From Qipengyuania sp. SS22 (lineage in GTDB: Bacteria > Pseudomonadota > Alphaproteobacteria > Sphingomonadales > Sphingomonadaceae), in assembly GCF_025736935.1 (NCBI RefSeq), contig NZ_CP107048.1, positions 2,431,501-2,495,500 of the forward strand: DNA of 64,000 nt. The letters are read 5' to 3'. Positions 44,086 through 52,987 of the stretch are shown in pieces (positions within the stretch are counted from its first letter, which is position 1; each line of letters begins with the position of its first letter). Under the pieces are notes generated by a model. That model was not told the origin of the DNA and searched no databases. It worked only from the letters and a program-made list of their open reading frames with translations. The position numbers were made by a program, and so were the translations under genes.

Positions 44086-45176
44086 CCTTGCCTGCACGGC
44101 CGCTGTCGCGCCTGCCACGCTGGGCGGCCCTCGCGCTGGTGTTGGCGACGCTGCTCGCCTGCGTGTGGAACAGCTTTGCGCTGGAAACGCGCAACACCGC
44201 GCATGAGGCGGATGTCGCCAAGCGACTTGGCCGCGGCGAGCGAGTCGACATGGACCTTTACCGCGCGATCAATGCACGCGTCGCCGCTGGCGAGGATTAC
44301 TATGCTGCGGCGGCGATCGAGCATCGTAGCTTCGCCATGCCCACCAGCCCCTTCGTGACCATACGCACGCCCGTGCTGGCATGGACCAGCGCGCTTTGGG
44401 GTGAAGACGGCTGGCGAATCATCGCGGTGGTCCTGTGGGCCGCCAATATCCTCGCTTGGTTTGTGGCCTTGCGCGACCGGGGCCGGTTCGAAGGGCTGGC
44501 GGGGGCGGGCCTTGCCGGTCTGTTCGGCATGGTTGCCTTCATCGCCGTGATCCCCTTCAGCCATGAAATCCTGGCCGGGATGATGCTGTCGCTCGCGCTG
44601 GCGCTGTCCGCGCGTAATGCTCCGATAGCCGCGCTTGTGCTGGCGACCTGTGCGGTGGCGCTGCGCGAATTGGCGCTGCCCTACCTGCTCGCCTGGGGTG
44701 CCGTTGCGCTGGTGGCGGGCGACCGGAGACAGGCGCGCGCGATCGCCGTGGTTCTCGTCCTGCTGGGAATCGGGCTGGCGTTGCACGCTGCAGCGGTGGC
44801 GAATATCCGCCAGCCCGGCGATCTGGTCTCCTCGGGCTGGCGCGGGCTGCTTGGCCCCGCGCTGCCGCTCTACGGCATCCACATCACAACCCTGCTGCAG
44901 ACCCTTCCCAACTGGCTCGCGGGGTCGCTGGGCGTGCTGCCGCTGCTTGGCTGGCTTGCAGCAGGCGGCAGGCTGGGCGCGCTGGCCAGCCTGTGGTTTG
45001 CCGGGTTCATCGCCGCCGTCGCGATTTTCGCGCGGCAGGAGAACCTTTACTGGATGGGGCTGTTCATTCCCGCCTACGGGGTCGGCCTCGCCTTCCTGCC
45101 ACGCGCTATCGCCGACCTCGCCGCCGCGCTCAGGCGTCCCTCTTCGGCCAGCCCCACGCCCGCATCGCCAGGATAA
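44082..45176 (+). CDS. Polytopic membrane protein, tandem paralogue 2
   Basis: 364 residues with about ten membrane helices. Its N-terminus is a signal-anchor (LPRWAALALVLATLLACVW). The loop LYRAINARVAAGEDYYAAAA and PTSPFVTIRTPVLAWTSALW align by eye with the preceding protein. Start is the ATG overlapping the upstream stop. The last 47 bases overlap the convergent small membrane-protein gene. Function unknown; both genes appear to be part of the ubiE-ubiB transcript. Confidence 0.7.
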   Translation: MTLPARPLSRLPRWAALALVLATLLACVWNSFALETRNTAHEADVAKRLGRGERVDMDLYRAINARVAAGEDYYAAAAIEHRSFAMPTSPFVTIRTPVLAWTSALWGEDGWRIIAVVLWAANILAWFVALRDRGRFEGLAGAGLAGLFGMVAFIAVIPFSHEILAGMMLSLALALSARNAPIAALVLATCAVALRELALPYLLAWGAVALVAGDRRQARAIAVVLVLLGIGLALHAAAVANIRQPGDLVSSGWRGLLGPALPLYGIHITTLLQTLPNWLAGSLGVLPLLGWLAAGGRLGALASLWFAGFIAAVAIFARQENLYWMGLFIPAYGVGLAFLPRAIADLAAALRRPSSASPTPASPG

Positions 45177-45519
45177 CGATCAGGCAGTGGAATGCTTCCA
45201 CGCCCACCGGCACGATCCAGCCCTCATAGGGGCCCTGCGCCACCAGGTTGATAAGGCGTCCGGTCAACGCGATGCCGAACAGACCGAGTGCGGGCAGCAT
45301 CACGTCGCCGCGCCGTTTCCAGGCACCCCAGGCGAGCGACAAGGCCGTGACATAAAAGAACGCCGTCATATCCCCGCGCAGCGTCGATTCCCCGTGCGTG
45401 GTGACGATCGCAATACCGAAATCGGCCGCCGCACTGTCCGGGTCGACCAGGAAACTCGTCCCCAGCACCAGGTCGAGTATCGCCAGCGCGAGCAATATCG
45501 CGCTTAGAATCACATGCAT
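45130..45519 (-). CDS. Small four-helix membrane protein (DUF4345-like)
   Basis: 129 residues. The first helix (MHVILSAILLALAILDLVLG) is followed by DPDSAAADFGI, a helix in SLAWGAWKRRGD and two later helices. The layout resembles DUF4345-type proteins, but I cannot confirm it. GGGGAGGTTCCG before the ATG is a good ribosome-binding site. It is convergent with the paralogue gene and overlaps it by 47 bases. Confidence 0.65.
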   Translation of the reverse strand: MHVILSAILLALAILDLVLGTSFLVDPDSAAADFGIAIVTTHGESTLRGDMTAFFYVTALSLAWGAWKRRGDVMLPALGLFGIALTGRLINLVAQGPYEGWIVPVGVEAFHCLIVILAMRAWGWPKRDA

Positions 45520-45704
45520 CGGAACCTCCCCGTTTCCGTTTTTTTCACCTCGTAAGGTTAAGGCGTAATGGGAAAAACGCCAGCGCAACCCGCTGGCCAT
45601 GATCGATGGGGGGCGCTAGCAAGCGCAGCGATGACACAATGGGTATCCATTCGCCGATCCGCGCCGACCCGCGCGAGCATGCCTCGAACCGCAGGGCGCA
45701 CCGC

Positions 45705-47468
45705 ATGAGCGGTCCGCGGATCCTGCTCGTCATTGGCGGGGGCATCGCGGCCTATAAGGCGTGCGAGCTTGTCCGGCTGATCCGCAAGGCGGGCGGCGAG
45801 GTGACCTGCGTGCTGACCGAAGGCGGCCAGCAATTCGTCACCCCGATGGCGCTCGCCGCGCTGAGCGAGAACAAGGTCTATACCTCGCTCTTCGATCTCA
45901 AGGACGAGGTCGAGATGGGCCATATCCAGCTCAGCCGCGAGGCCGATCTGGTGGTCGTATGTCCGGCCACGGCCGATATGCTGGCCAAGATGGCAGCGGG
46001 GATTGCGGACGATCTGGCGACCACGCTGATCCTCGCCACCGACAAGCCGGTGCTGACTGTTCCGGCGATGAATGTGAAGATGTGGGAGCACCACGCGACC
46101 CAGCGCAATGCGGACTGGCTGCGGCAGGCGGGCGTCGCGGTCATGGACCCCGACGAAGGCCCGATGGCCTGCGGAGAATTCGGCCCCGGGCGGATGCCCG
46201 AACCGCCCGCGATTCTCGGCCGCATCGCCGCGGAACTCGATCTCGATATCGAAGTGCCCGAACTGGCCCCGCCCGCAGCCGCACAGCTCGCCGCGCCGGA
46301 GGCGCAGGCGCCTGTGGCCGATGTCCTTGCGGCGCGCGAACCCGAAGCGGAAGCGGAGGTCGAGGATCAGGTTGAAGCTGACACCGAAGCCGAAGGCGAA
46401 GAGGGCGAAGCCGAACAGGGCGGCGGCGGGCTGGGCGAACTGTTGTCCATGATCATCCCGCGCTCGACCGAGCAGCGCAGCCATGACGAGATCGAGGCCG
46501 ATCTCGAGGCCGAGCCCGAACCTGAAGCGGAAACCGAAGCCGATATGGCCGTCGCGCCGGACCCGCTCGACGTTCCCATCCCCGAAGGCGTCGATGCCGG
46601 GCCGATCCTTGCCAAGAAGGGCAAGGCTTCGTCCGCCCCGCCGACCGATCCCGCAGCGCTGGGTTTCGACCCGGCAACGCAGGACGCGCGCGCCATGCCG
46701 CAGCAGATCGCCAATGATGTGCAGACCGCGGAAATTGCCTTCGACGATTCGCCGCTCGCCGGTCAGGCCGCCTTCGATCCCGATCCCGAGCACCGCCCGC
46801 TTTACGGCAAGCATGTGCTGATCACCGCCGGGCCGACGCATGAACCGATCGATCCGGTGCGCTATATCGCCAACCGATCGAGCGGGAAGCAGGGCTTTTC
46901 GATCGCCGCGATGGCTGCTGCCGCGGGGGCGCGGGTCACGCTGATTGCGGGACCGGTGCATTTGCCCACGCCGGTGGGTGTCGACCGCGTCGATGTCGAA
47001 ACCGCCGAGGATATGGCCGAAGAAGTGCGCCGCGCTTTGCCGGTCGATGTCGCCTTCATGGTCGCCGCGGTCGCCGACTGGAAGAGCCGCCATGTCGCGG
47101 GCGAAAAGATGAAAAAGCGCGGCTCCGCCCCGCCTGCGCTGATCTTGGCCGAAAACCCCGATATCCTCGCGGGCACGGCCGCAGGGCGCAAGCGACCGGC
47201 CTTGCTGATTGGGTTCGCCGCCGAGACCGAGAATGTGATCGAAAACGCCAAGTCGAAGCGTAAGCGCAAGGGCGCCGACTGGATCATCGCCAACAATGTC
47301 TCGAGCAGCGAAGGTAACAGCGTGATGGGTGGCGATCTCAACCAGGTCCACATCGTCACCTCGGGAGGGGTCGAAAGCCTGCCCGAAATGCCCAAGGAAG
47401 ATGTCGCGCGCGAACTGGTGCGCCGCGCCGCCGCCGCGCTCGCCCCGGTAGATGACGACCATGACTGA
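45705..47468 (+). CDS. coaBC: Phosphopantothenoylcysteine decarboxylase/synthetase with long acidic insertion
   Basis: 587 residues against a usual 390-430. Residues 1-180 are the flavin-dependent CoaC domain: [25 protein letters not shown] (His73), PAMNVKMW and [10 protein letters not shown]. Residues 366-587 are the CTP-dependent CoaB domain: [28 protein letters not shown] and KMKKRG. Between them (about 185-365; 46257-46799) lies an insertion rich in Glu, Ala and Pro, with an amphipathic segment ([20 protein letters not shown]). The enzyme makes 4'-phosphopantetheine for CoA. It overlaps dut by 8 bases. ATG 45705 gives the conserved N-terminus. Confidence 0.94.
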   Translation: MSGPRILLVIGGGIAAYKACELVRLIRKAGGEVTCVLTEGGQQFVTPMALAALSENKVYTSLFDLKDEVEMGHIQLSREADLVVVCPATADMLAKMAAGIADDLATTLILATDKPVLTVPAMNVKMWEHHATQRNADWLRQAGVAVMDPDEGPMACGEFGPGRMPEPPAILGRIAAELDLDIEVPELAPPAAAQLAAPEAQAPVADVLAAREPEAEAEVEDQVEADTEAEGEEGEAEQGGGGLGELLSMIIPRSTEQRSHDEIEADLEAEPEPEAETEADMAVAPDPLDVPIPEGVDAGPILAKKGKASSAPPTDPAALGFDPATQDARAMPQQIANDVQTAEIAFDDSPLAGQAAFDPDPEHRPLYGKHVLITAGPTHEPIDPVRYIANRSSGKQGFSIAAMAAAAGARVTLIAGPVHLPTPVGVDRVDVETAEDMAEEVRRALPVDVAFMVAAVADWKSRHVAGEKMKKRGSAPPALILAENPDILAGTAAGRKRPALLIGFAAETENVIENAKSKRKRKGADWIIANNVSSSEGNSVMGGDLNQVHIVTSGGVESLPEMPKEDVARELVRRAAAALAPVDDDHD

Positions 47469-47922
47469 TCCCGTCGGTGTGCGCCTGAAACGCTTGCCGC
47501 ATGGCGAAGGACTGGCCCTGCCCGCCTATGCCACCAGCGGCGCGGCGGGGATGGATGTGCTCGCGGCCGAAGATTGCGTGCTCGCGCCGGCGCAGCGGCA
47601 TGCGGTGGCGACCGGGCTCGCTGTGGCAATCCCGCAGGGCTACGAAATCCAGGTGCGCCCGCGTTCGGGCCTCGCGCTCAAACACGGCATCACCGTGCCC
47701 AATACGCCGGGCACGATCGACAGCGATTATCGCGGCGAGCTCAAGGTGATTCTAATCAACCACGGCGCCGGCGACTTTACGATCCAGCGCGGTGACCGGA
47801 TCGCACAATTGGTCCTTGCGCCTGTGACGCAGGCTGCGTGGGAGGAGGTCGAGGAACTCGACACCACCACGCGCGGCGCGGGCGGGTTCGGTTCGACCGG
47901 CGGCCACGCCAAGCTCGTCTGA
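47461..47922 (+). CDS. dut: Deoxyuridine 5'-triphosphate nucleotidohydrolase
   Basis: 153 residues with all five dUTPase motifs: [44 protein letters not shown] and [12 protein letters not shown]. It hydrolyses dUTP to dUMP, protecting DNA from uracil and feeding thymidylate synthesis. Its start overlaps the end of coaBC; an ATG at 47452 would add three residues. The coaBC-dut pair is widespread. Confidence 0.96.
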   Translation: MTDPVGVRLKRLPHGEGLALPAYATSGAAGMDVLAAEDCVLAPAQRHAVATGLAVAIPQGYEIQVRPRSGLALKHGITVPNTPGTIDSDYRGELKVILINHGAGDFTIQRGDRIAQLVLAPVTQAAWEEVEELDTTTRGAGGFGSTGGHAKLV

Positions 47923-47932
47923 GCCACACATG

Positions 47933-47967
47933 AAAAAGGGCGGCCCGATCCGGAACCGCCCTCTTTC
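47933..47967. terminator. Bidirectional terminator between dut and the DUF4136 gene
   Basis: AAAGGGCGG and CCGCCCTCTTT flank a 12-base loop; the stem is bordered by A-runs on one side and T-runs on the other. The position between converging genes fits a shared terminator. Confidence 0.7.
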
Positions 47968-47993
47968 GTGTCATCCCGTCCGGGAAGCTGTGA

Positions 47994-48698
47994 TCAGTCG
48001 TCGATCCGGCGCACGGTGGTCTTTTCCGGAGCGATCGAGATACGCACCGTCTCACCCGAATTGCCGGGGAAGTCGGTGAACATCGCTTCGACCAGATTCG
48101 GCACCAGATATTGCAGCCGGTTCGAGGTCGATACGGCCTGCGCCTCGCCTTCGAACAGACGCTCACCGGTGGCCGCGCGGTCGATCTTCAGATCGATGCC
48201 GCTGGTATAGACGGTGTAGCTGCGCACTTCGGGCCCGCCGAACCACGGGTCATTGAAGCCATAGCCCCAATGGCTGCCGTAATAGCGCGGGCGATAATAG
48301 CCCGGACGCGCGCGATAGCCGCGTGCGGTGTAGCCGTACCAGGGCGAATAGAACGGATCGCGGAAGCCGGTCGAACGCACGCGCTCGCGGCCCTTGTCGA
48401 CCGTGTAATCGAACCGCACCAGCAGCGATGCGTCGTCGACCGAAGCCGCCTGCGCATAGCCGAGGCGCGTCATCTGCGCTTCGACGAGATCGGCATATTG
48501 CGCGAACTCGAGCCCGCCGGCGAGCGCCGGGTCATCGGCGACCACGGCATAGCTTTCGCCCTGCGGGGCGGGCAGCTGCGACTGGAAGCGCGAAACATCC
48601 GCTTTGAACGGGGTGGCACAGGCCGCAAGGCCCGCGAGGATCATGGGAACGGAGGCGAGCTTGAGTTTGCGCCCCCAACCCTGTTTCAGGTTGGTCAT
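47994..48698 (-). CDS. DUF4136 lipoprotein
   Basis: 234 residues. Signal ends with lipobox LAAC (about residue 27). The domain has DUF4136 features: QYADLVEAQMTRLGYAQAAS, ASLLVRFDYTVDKGRERV and DLKIDRAATGERLFEGEAQ, with a Tyr/Arg-rich middle (RARPGYYRPRYYGSHWGYG). It should sit in the outer membrane facing the periplasm. Function is unknown. AAAGGTATTGAGT precedes the ATG. Confidence 0.86.
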   Translation of the reverse strand: MTNLKQGWGRKLKLASVPMILAGLAACATPFKADVSRFQSQLPAPQGESYAVVADDPALAGGLEFAQYADLVEAQMTRLGYAQAASVDDASLLVRFDYTVDKGRERVRSTGFRDPFYSPWYGYTARGYRARPGYYRPRYYGSHWGYGFNDPWFGGPEVRSYTVYTSGIDLKIDRAATGERLFEGEAQAVSTSNRLQYLVPNLVEAMFTDFPGNSGETVRISIAPEKTTVRRIDD

Positions 48699-48863
48699 AC
48701 TCAATACCTTTCGAGTAACGGGCGGGGAATACACGATTTTCCACGCCCGTGCAGCCCGCCAATTTGCCGCGCCGGGATGGCGGCGAATGTCCGGGGATTT
48801 AGCGCAGCGTCGATGAACCCGGATTGAATATCCGGATTCACATATGTTGCAGCGATGCGCGTG

Positions 48864-49889
48864 TCAGCGGACTAGGCCGAGCGCGGCATACGCCGCATCG
48901 AGCGTCGGGCGGCCAAGCTCGCGCGCATGGCTGGCACCGCGTGCGAGGATCGCGTCGAGCGCCTCGCGATCGCCGAGCAGCTCGTTGAAGCGCGTCGAAA
49001 TCGGGCGCAGCGTTTCGACCAGCAATTCGCCCAGCGCGGGCTTGAACTTGCCGAAGCCCTCGCCGCCGAACTCGCCCAGCACTGCATCGACCGTATTATC
49101 GGTGACCGCGGCATAGATCGTCACCAGGTTCAGCGCTTCGGGCCGCCCGACCAGGCCCTTGGCCTCGCTCGGCAGCGGTTCGGGGTCGGTCTTGGCCTTC
49201 TTGACCTTCTTCATCACCGTGTCGGCATCGTCGGCCAGCTCGATCCGGCTCATCTCGGAGGGGTCGGACTTGCTCATTTTCTTCGACCCGTCGCGCAGGC
49301 TCATGATCCGTGCAGCCTGCGGCGGGGTGATCGCTTCGGGCAGGGTAAAAACCGGTGCATCCTCGCTGGCGAAATCGTTGTTGAACTTCTGCGCGATGTC
49401 GCGCGCCAGCTCGAGATGCTGTTTCTGGTCTTCGCCCACTGGCACATGCGTGGTCTGGTAGAGCAGAACGTCGGCGGCCTGAAGCACGGGATAGCCGAAC
49501 AGCGCGACCGACTGGCCTTCGCGGTTCTTGCCCGCCTTGTCCTTCCACTGCGTCATGCGATTGAGCCAGCCCATCCGCGCGGTGCCGTTGAGCAGCCATT
49601 GCAGTTCGGCATGCGCGGGCACCTGCGCCTGGTTGAACAGTACGCTGCGTTGCGGGTCGATCCCGCAGGCGACGACGGCCGCAGCCATTTCGAGCGTGGC
49701 CTTGTGCAGCTCGGCCGGGCTGTGCGGCATCGAAATGGCGTGCATATCGGCGAGGAAGAACAGACATTGTTCGCCGTCCTTCATCTCGTCCTGCATGCGC
49801 ACCCAATTGCGGATCGCCCCGAGGTAATTCCCGAGGTGGAGATTGCCGGTGGGCTGGATGCCGGAGACTACCCGCATTTCAGGGCGCAT
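48864..49889 (-). CDS. trpS: Tryptophanyl-tRNA synthetase
   Basis: 341 residues of a class I synthetase: the HIGH-equivalent TGNLHLGNYLGAIRNW and the KMSKS loop DGSKKMSKSDPSEMSRI. ATG 49889 has GAGAG five bases upstream; an ATG four codons later is the alternative. It charges tRNA-Trp. It follows murJ on the same strand after 33 bases. Confidence 0.97.
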   Translation of the reverse strand: MRPEMRVVSGIQPTGNLHLGNYLGAIRNWVRMQDEMKDGEQCLFFLADMHAISMPHSPAELHKATLEMAAAVVACGIDPQRSVLFNQAQVPAHAELQWLLNGTARMGWLNRMTQWKDKAGKNREGQSVALFGYPVLQAADVLLYQTTHVPVGEDQKQHLELARDIAQKFNNDFASEDAPVFTLPEAITPPQAARIMSLRDGSKKMSKSDPSEMSRIELADDADTVMKKVKKAKTDPEPLPSEAKGLVGRPEALNLVTIYAAVTDNTVDAVLGEFGGEGFGKFKPALGELLVETLRPISTRFNELLGDREALDAILARGASHARELGRPTLDAAYAALGLVR

Positions 49890-49922
49890 GAATTCTCTCA
49901 ATCAAGTTCAGGTCGGGCCGGT

Positions 49923-51488
49923 TCAGGTCTGGCGGCGCAGCAGCCGGGCGATCGTATCCCGGTCGAGGACCCCCAGAAGCAAGGCCGCGATGCCGTAGAC
50001 CGCGCCGCCCGTCAATGTCACCGCGGCGATCCCGCCGGTGCGTTCCAGCACCGTGCCGTCGAACCACGGATCGAGCGGGTCCATCAGCAACCACAGCGCC
50101 GCCCCCATCGCCAGCGCGGCGATGGCAATTCGCACGATGCGTCCGGCAATCCGCGCGGGCAGGCGGAAATAGCCGCGCCGCGCAAGGATCGCATAAAGCA
50201 GCGCGACATTGCACCATGCGCCGATCGATCCGGCTATCGCCAGCGCCAGCACGCCCAGACGCGGGACCAGCAGGATGTTGAGCCCCACCGTGATCACCAG
50301 CGAGACCGCGGCGGTGAAGACCGGGGTGCGGGTGTCCTTGCGGGCGAAGAAATTGGGCGTCAGCACCTTGACCAGGACATAGGCAGGCAGCCCGATGACC
50401 AGCCCGCTGACCACCGTGCCGGTAATCATCGCATCTTCCACACTGAACGCGCCGCCAGCGAAGAACACGCGGGTGAAGGCGCTTCCCGCGACAAACAGCG
50501 CGACCGCGGCGGGCACGGTCAGCAGCATCGCCAGCTCGATCGCGTTCGATTGCAGGCGCTGCGCCTCGGCATCTTCGGAGCGCGCGAGATAGCGCGACAG
50601 CGCGGGCAGGATCGCGGTGCCCAGCGCGATGCCGATGATGCCCAGTGGCAGCTGGTTCCAGCGGTCGGCCATCGCGAGATAGGTATAGCTGCCGACCTGA
50701 AGCGTCGAGAGGAAGAACAGGTCGACGAAGCGGCTGATCTGGTAGATCCCCGCGCCGAACACCGCGGGTACGATCAGGATGCCGAGTTCCTTCACGCCCG
50801 GCGATACGCGCGGCAGGAGCATGCGGATGCGGAAGCCCGCGCGGTGCATCCAGAACGACAGCCAGACCAGCTGGAGCAGCCCCGAGGCGCTGAGCGCGAC
50901 CGATTGCCAGAACGCGCTTTCGCGCCGCGCGAACACGCTGTCGCCGAGCGAGGCGCCATAGACCAGCGCCGCAATCAGGCAGAGGTTGAGCAGGATCGGC
51001 GCCGCCGCCGCAGCGGCAAAGCGCGACAGCGAATTGAGCACGGCGGCGACCAGCGTCGCGAGACTCATGAACAGCAAATAGGGGAAGGTGATCTGCGCCA
51101 TCATCACCGCGATCGGCAGGGCTTCGGGATCGCGTTCGAGCCCCTCGGGCGCGAAATAGGCGACCACCCAGGGCATCACCATCATCGCGATCGCGCCGAA
51201 CACGATCAGGATCGGCAACAGGATGGACAGCACGCTTTCGGCAAACCGCTGTGCTTCGCTCTGGCCCTCGACCATGCGCCGGTTGAACAGCGGCACGAAG
51301 GCGCTGGCAAAAGCGCCCTCGGCGAACAGTCGGCGAAAGATGTTGGGCAGCATGAACGCCAGCTGCCAGGCATCGCCCATCGGCGTTGCGCCCAGCACGC
51401 GCGCGACGAGAATGTCGCGCACGAAGCCGAACACGCGGCTGACCGCAGTCAGCCCGCCGATCGTCCCGACGTTCTTGAGCAGGCTCAC
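49923..51488 (-). CDS. murJ: Lipid II flippase MurJ
   Basis: 521 residues with about 14 membrane helices of the MOP/MVF superfamily. It starts at GTG with VSLLKNVGTIGGLTAVSRVF, followed by GFVRDILVARVLGA and FRRLFAEGAFASAFVPLFN, which are MurJ signatures. It moves lipid II to the periplasmic face for peptidoglycan synthesis. Gene order is secB (upstream), murJ, trpS. Confidence 0.95.
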   Translation of the reverse strand: MSLLKNVGTIGGLTAVSRVFGFVRDILVARVLGATPMGDAWQLAFMLPNIFRRLFAEGAFASAFVPLFNRRMVEGQSEAQRFAESVLSILLPILIVFGAIAMMVMPWVVAYFAPEGLERDPEALPIAVMMAQITFPYLLFMSLATLVAAVLNSLSRFAAAAAAPILLNLCLIAALVYGASLGDSVFARRESAFWQSVALSASGLLQLVWLSFWMHRAGFRIRMLLPRVSPGVKELGILIVPAVFGAGIYQISRFVDLFFLSTLQVGSYTYLAMADRWNQLPLGIIGIALGTAILPALSRYLARSEDAEAQRLQSNAIELAMLLTVPAAVALFVAGSAFTRVFFAGGAFSVEDAMITGTVVSGLVIGLPAYVLVKVLTPNFFARKDTRTPVFTAAVSLVITVGLNILLVPRLGVLALAIAGSIGAWCNVALLYAILARRGYFRLPARIAGRIVRIAIAALAMGAALWLLMDPLDPWFDGTVLERTGGIAAVTLTGGAVYGIAALLLGVLDRDTIARLLRRQT

Positions 51489-51518
51489 GCGTCAGAGACC
51501 CTGCCGCGGTTCAGCGTC

Positions 51519-52055
51519 TTACGCCTCGCCGGCGGGGGGGATCGCGCCTTCGCCCTGCTGCTGTTCCTGCGCGCGCGCGGCCAGCTGTTGCTGGTAGAGC
51601 GCGCCGAAATCCATTGGATCGAGCATCAGCGGCGGGAAGCCCGCATCGCGGCTGGCATCGGCGATCACGCGGCGGGCGAAGGGGAACAGGATACGCGGCG
51701 CTTCGGCGAACAGGAAGGCGTGTGCGTGTTCATCGGGCAGGTTGCGCATGCCCATCAACCCGCAATAATCGAGGTCGATGAGGTAGAGATTGCCTTGGCT
51801 GGTCTTGGCGGTGCAGGTCACCTTGAGTGTGACTTCATGCACGTCGTCGGCGATCTTGTCGGCGGCGATATTGACCTGCACGTCGAGCTGCGGCTGCTCG
51901 GTCCACTGGAAGCAGGCCGGGGCGTTGGGGTTCTCGACCGAAAGGTCCTTGATATATTGCGAGATCACGCCTGCGCTGGGCTGCGTGTCGGCCCCGTTGG
52001 CGCCGGCTGCGGGATCCATGTTGAGGTCGGTGAGAACGTCGCCTTCGTCGGCCAT
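51519..52055 (-). CDS. secB: Protein-export chaperone SecB
   Basis: 178 residues. The SecB core is clear: SQYIKDLSVENPNAP, VTLKVTCTAKTSQGNLYLID and PFARRVIADASRDAGFPPLM, with a C-terminal Gln/Ala/Gly tail. It holds preproteins unfolded and passes them to SecA. It is divergent from a Tim44-like gene, an arrangement I recall from other alphaproteobacteria. Confidence 0.96.
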   Translation of the reverse strand: MADEGDVLTDLNMDPAAGANGADTQPSAGVISQYIKDLSVENPNAPACFQWTEQPQLDVQVNIAADKIADDVHEVTLKVTCTAKTSQGNLYLIDLDYCGLMGMRNLPDEHAHAFLFAEAPRILFPFARRVIADASRDAGFPPLMLDPMDFGALYQQQLAARAQEQQQGEGAIPPAGEA

Positions 52056-52307
52056 GAGAATTCGCTTTCCAATTATCCGATTTTGTTGATCACGCGCGCT
52101 GCCAGGGGCCGTGCCGGACCGTCGGTGCGCGCGACTAGCACTGTCGGGCGCGCGTAGCAATCCGCAGCCCGCGACCGCGCACCGGGCGGCGTCCCGTTCA
52201 TCGCAGGACCATTGTCGGTTTGTATTTCTTTCCTATCTAGGGCAGGACAAATGTTGGACTGCCGGGGGCGTTGCCGCCGGAATGAAGTTGGGAAGCAGGT
52301 TATTACC
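52056..52307. promoter_or_regulatory. Divergent spacer between secB and the Tim44-like gene
   Basis: 252 bases between head-to-head starts. It should hold both promoters; none can be assigned with confidence. Confidence 0.4.
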
Positions 52308-52961
52308 GTGATCACCGAGATCGTCATCCTCGCCATGATCGCCGCCTTTCTCGGGCTGCGGCTCTATTCGGTGCTTGGCCGCCGGTCGGAGCACGAGGAA
52401 GAGGCGATTCCGCACCGCTTCGAACGCAGCGATACCCCGCCGCAGGCCGATAATGCGCCGCGCGCCGTGCGCCAGCCGGTGGCGCTGCGCGCGGGCGACA
52501 ACCGCGCCCCGGCCAATGAAGCGGGTATCCGTGCGATTGCTTCGGCCGAACCGGGCTTCGACCTGCTCGGCTTCCTCGACGGGGCGAAGAGCGCCTATGC
52601 CGTGATCCTCGAAGCCTTCTGGAAGGGCGACAAGGACACGCTGCGCCAACTGACCGACGACGATGTCTATGACAGCTTCGCCGGTGCGATCGACGCGCGC
52701 GAGGCAGCGGGCGATACGCTCGACAACCGCCTCATCCGGATCGAGGACGCGACCGTGCGGTCGGCCGAACTCGACGGCCGTACCGCGCGCATCGCGGTGC
52801 TGTTCGTCGCCGATATCGCTGCCGTGACACGCGACAGCGACGGCACCGTCATCGCCGGCTCGCTCGACGATGCGATCGAAAGCCGCGACGTGTGGACCTT
52901 CAGTCGCCATGTCGGTGCCGCCAATCCCAACTGGATCCTCGACGAGACCGACGAGGGCTAA
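52308..52961 (+). CDS. Tim44/TimA domain membrane-associated protein
   Basis: 217 residues from a GTG start. One N-terminal hydrophobic helix (ITEIVILAMIAAFLGLRLYS) precedes a short linker and a Tim44-like domain: ILEAFWKGDKDTLRQLTDDD, RIEDATVRSAELDGRTARI and SRDVWTFSRHVGAANPNWIL. Tim44 domains bind at translocation sites or associate with membranes; the bacterial role is unclear. It leads the Tim44-mltA-smr run. Confidence 0.85.
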   Translation: MITEIVILAMIAAFLGLRLYSVLGRRSEHEEEAIPHRFERSDTPPQADNAPRAVRQPVALRAGDNRAPANEAGIRAIASAEPGFDLLGFLDGAKSAYAVILEAFWKGDKDTLRQLTDDDVYDSFAGAIDAREAAGDTLDNRLIRIEDATVRSAELDGRTARIAVLFVADIAAVTRDSDGTVIAGSLDDAIESRDVWTFSRHVGAANPNWILDETDEG

Positions 52962-52987
52962 CGCTCCGCGCAACCCGGGGAGGGATA

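Noticed and set aside
48927..52157. A 1076-codon open frame opposite trpS, murJ and secB
   Set aside because: It spans three well-identified genes on the other strand; the translation is low-complexity (Gln/Arg/His-rich) and has no domain.
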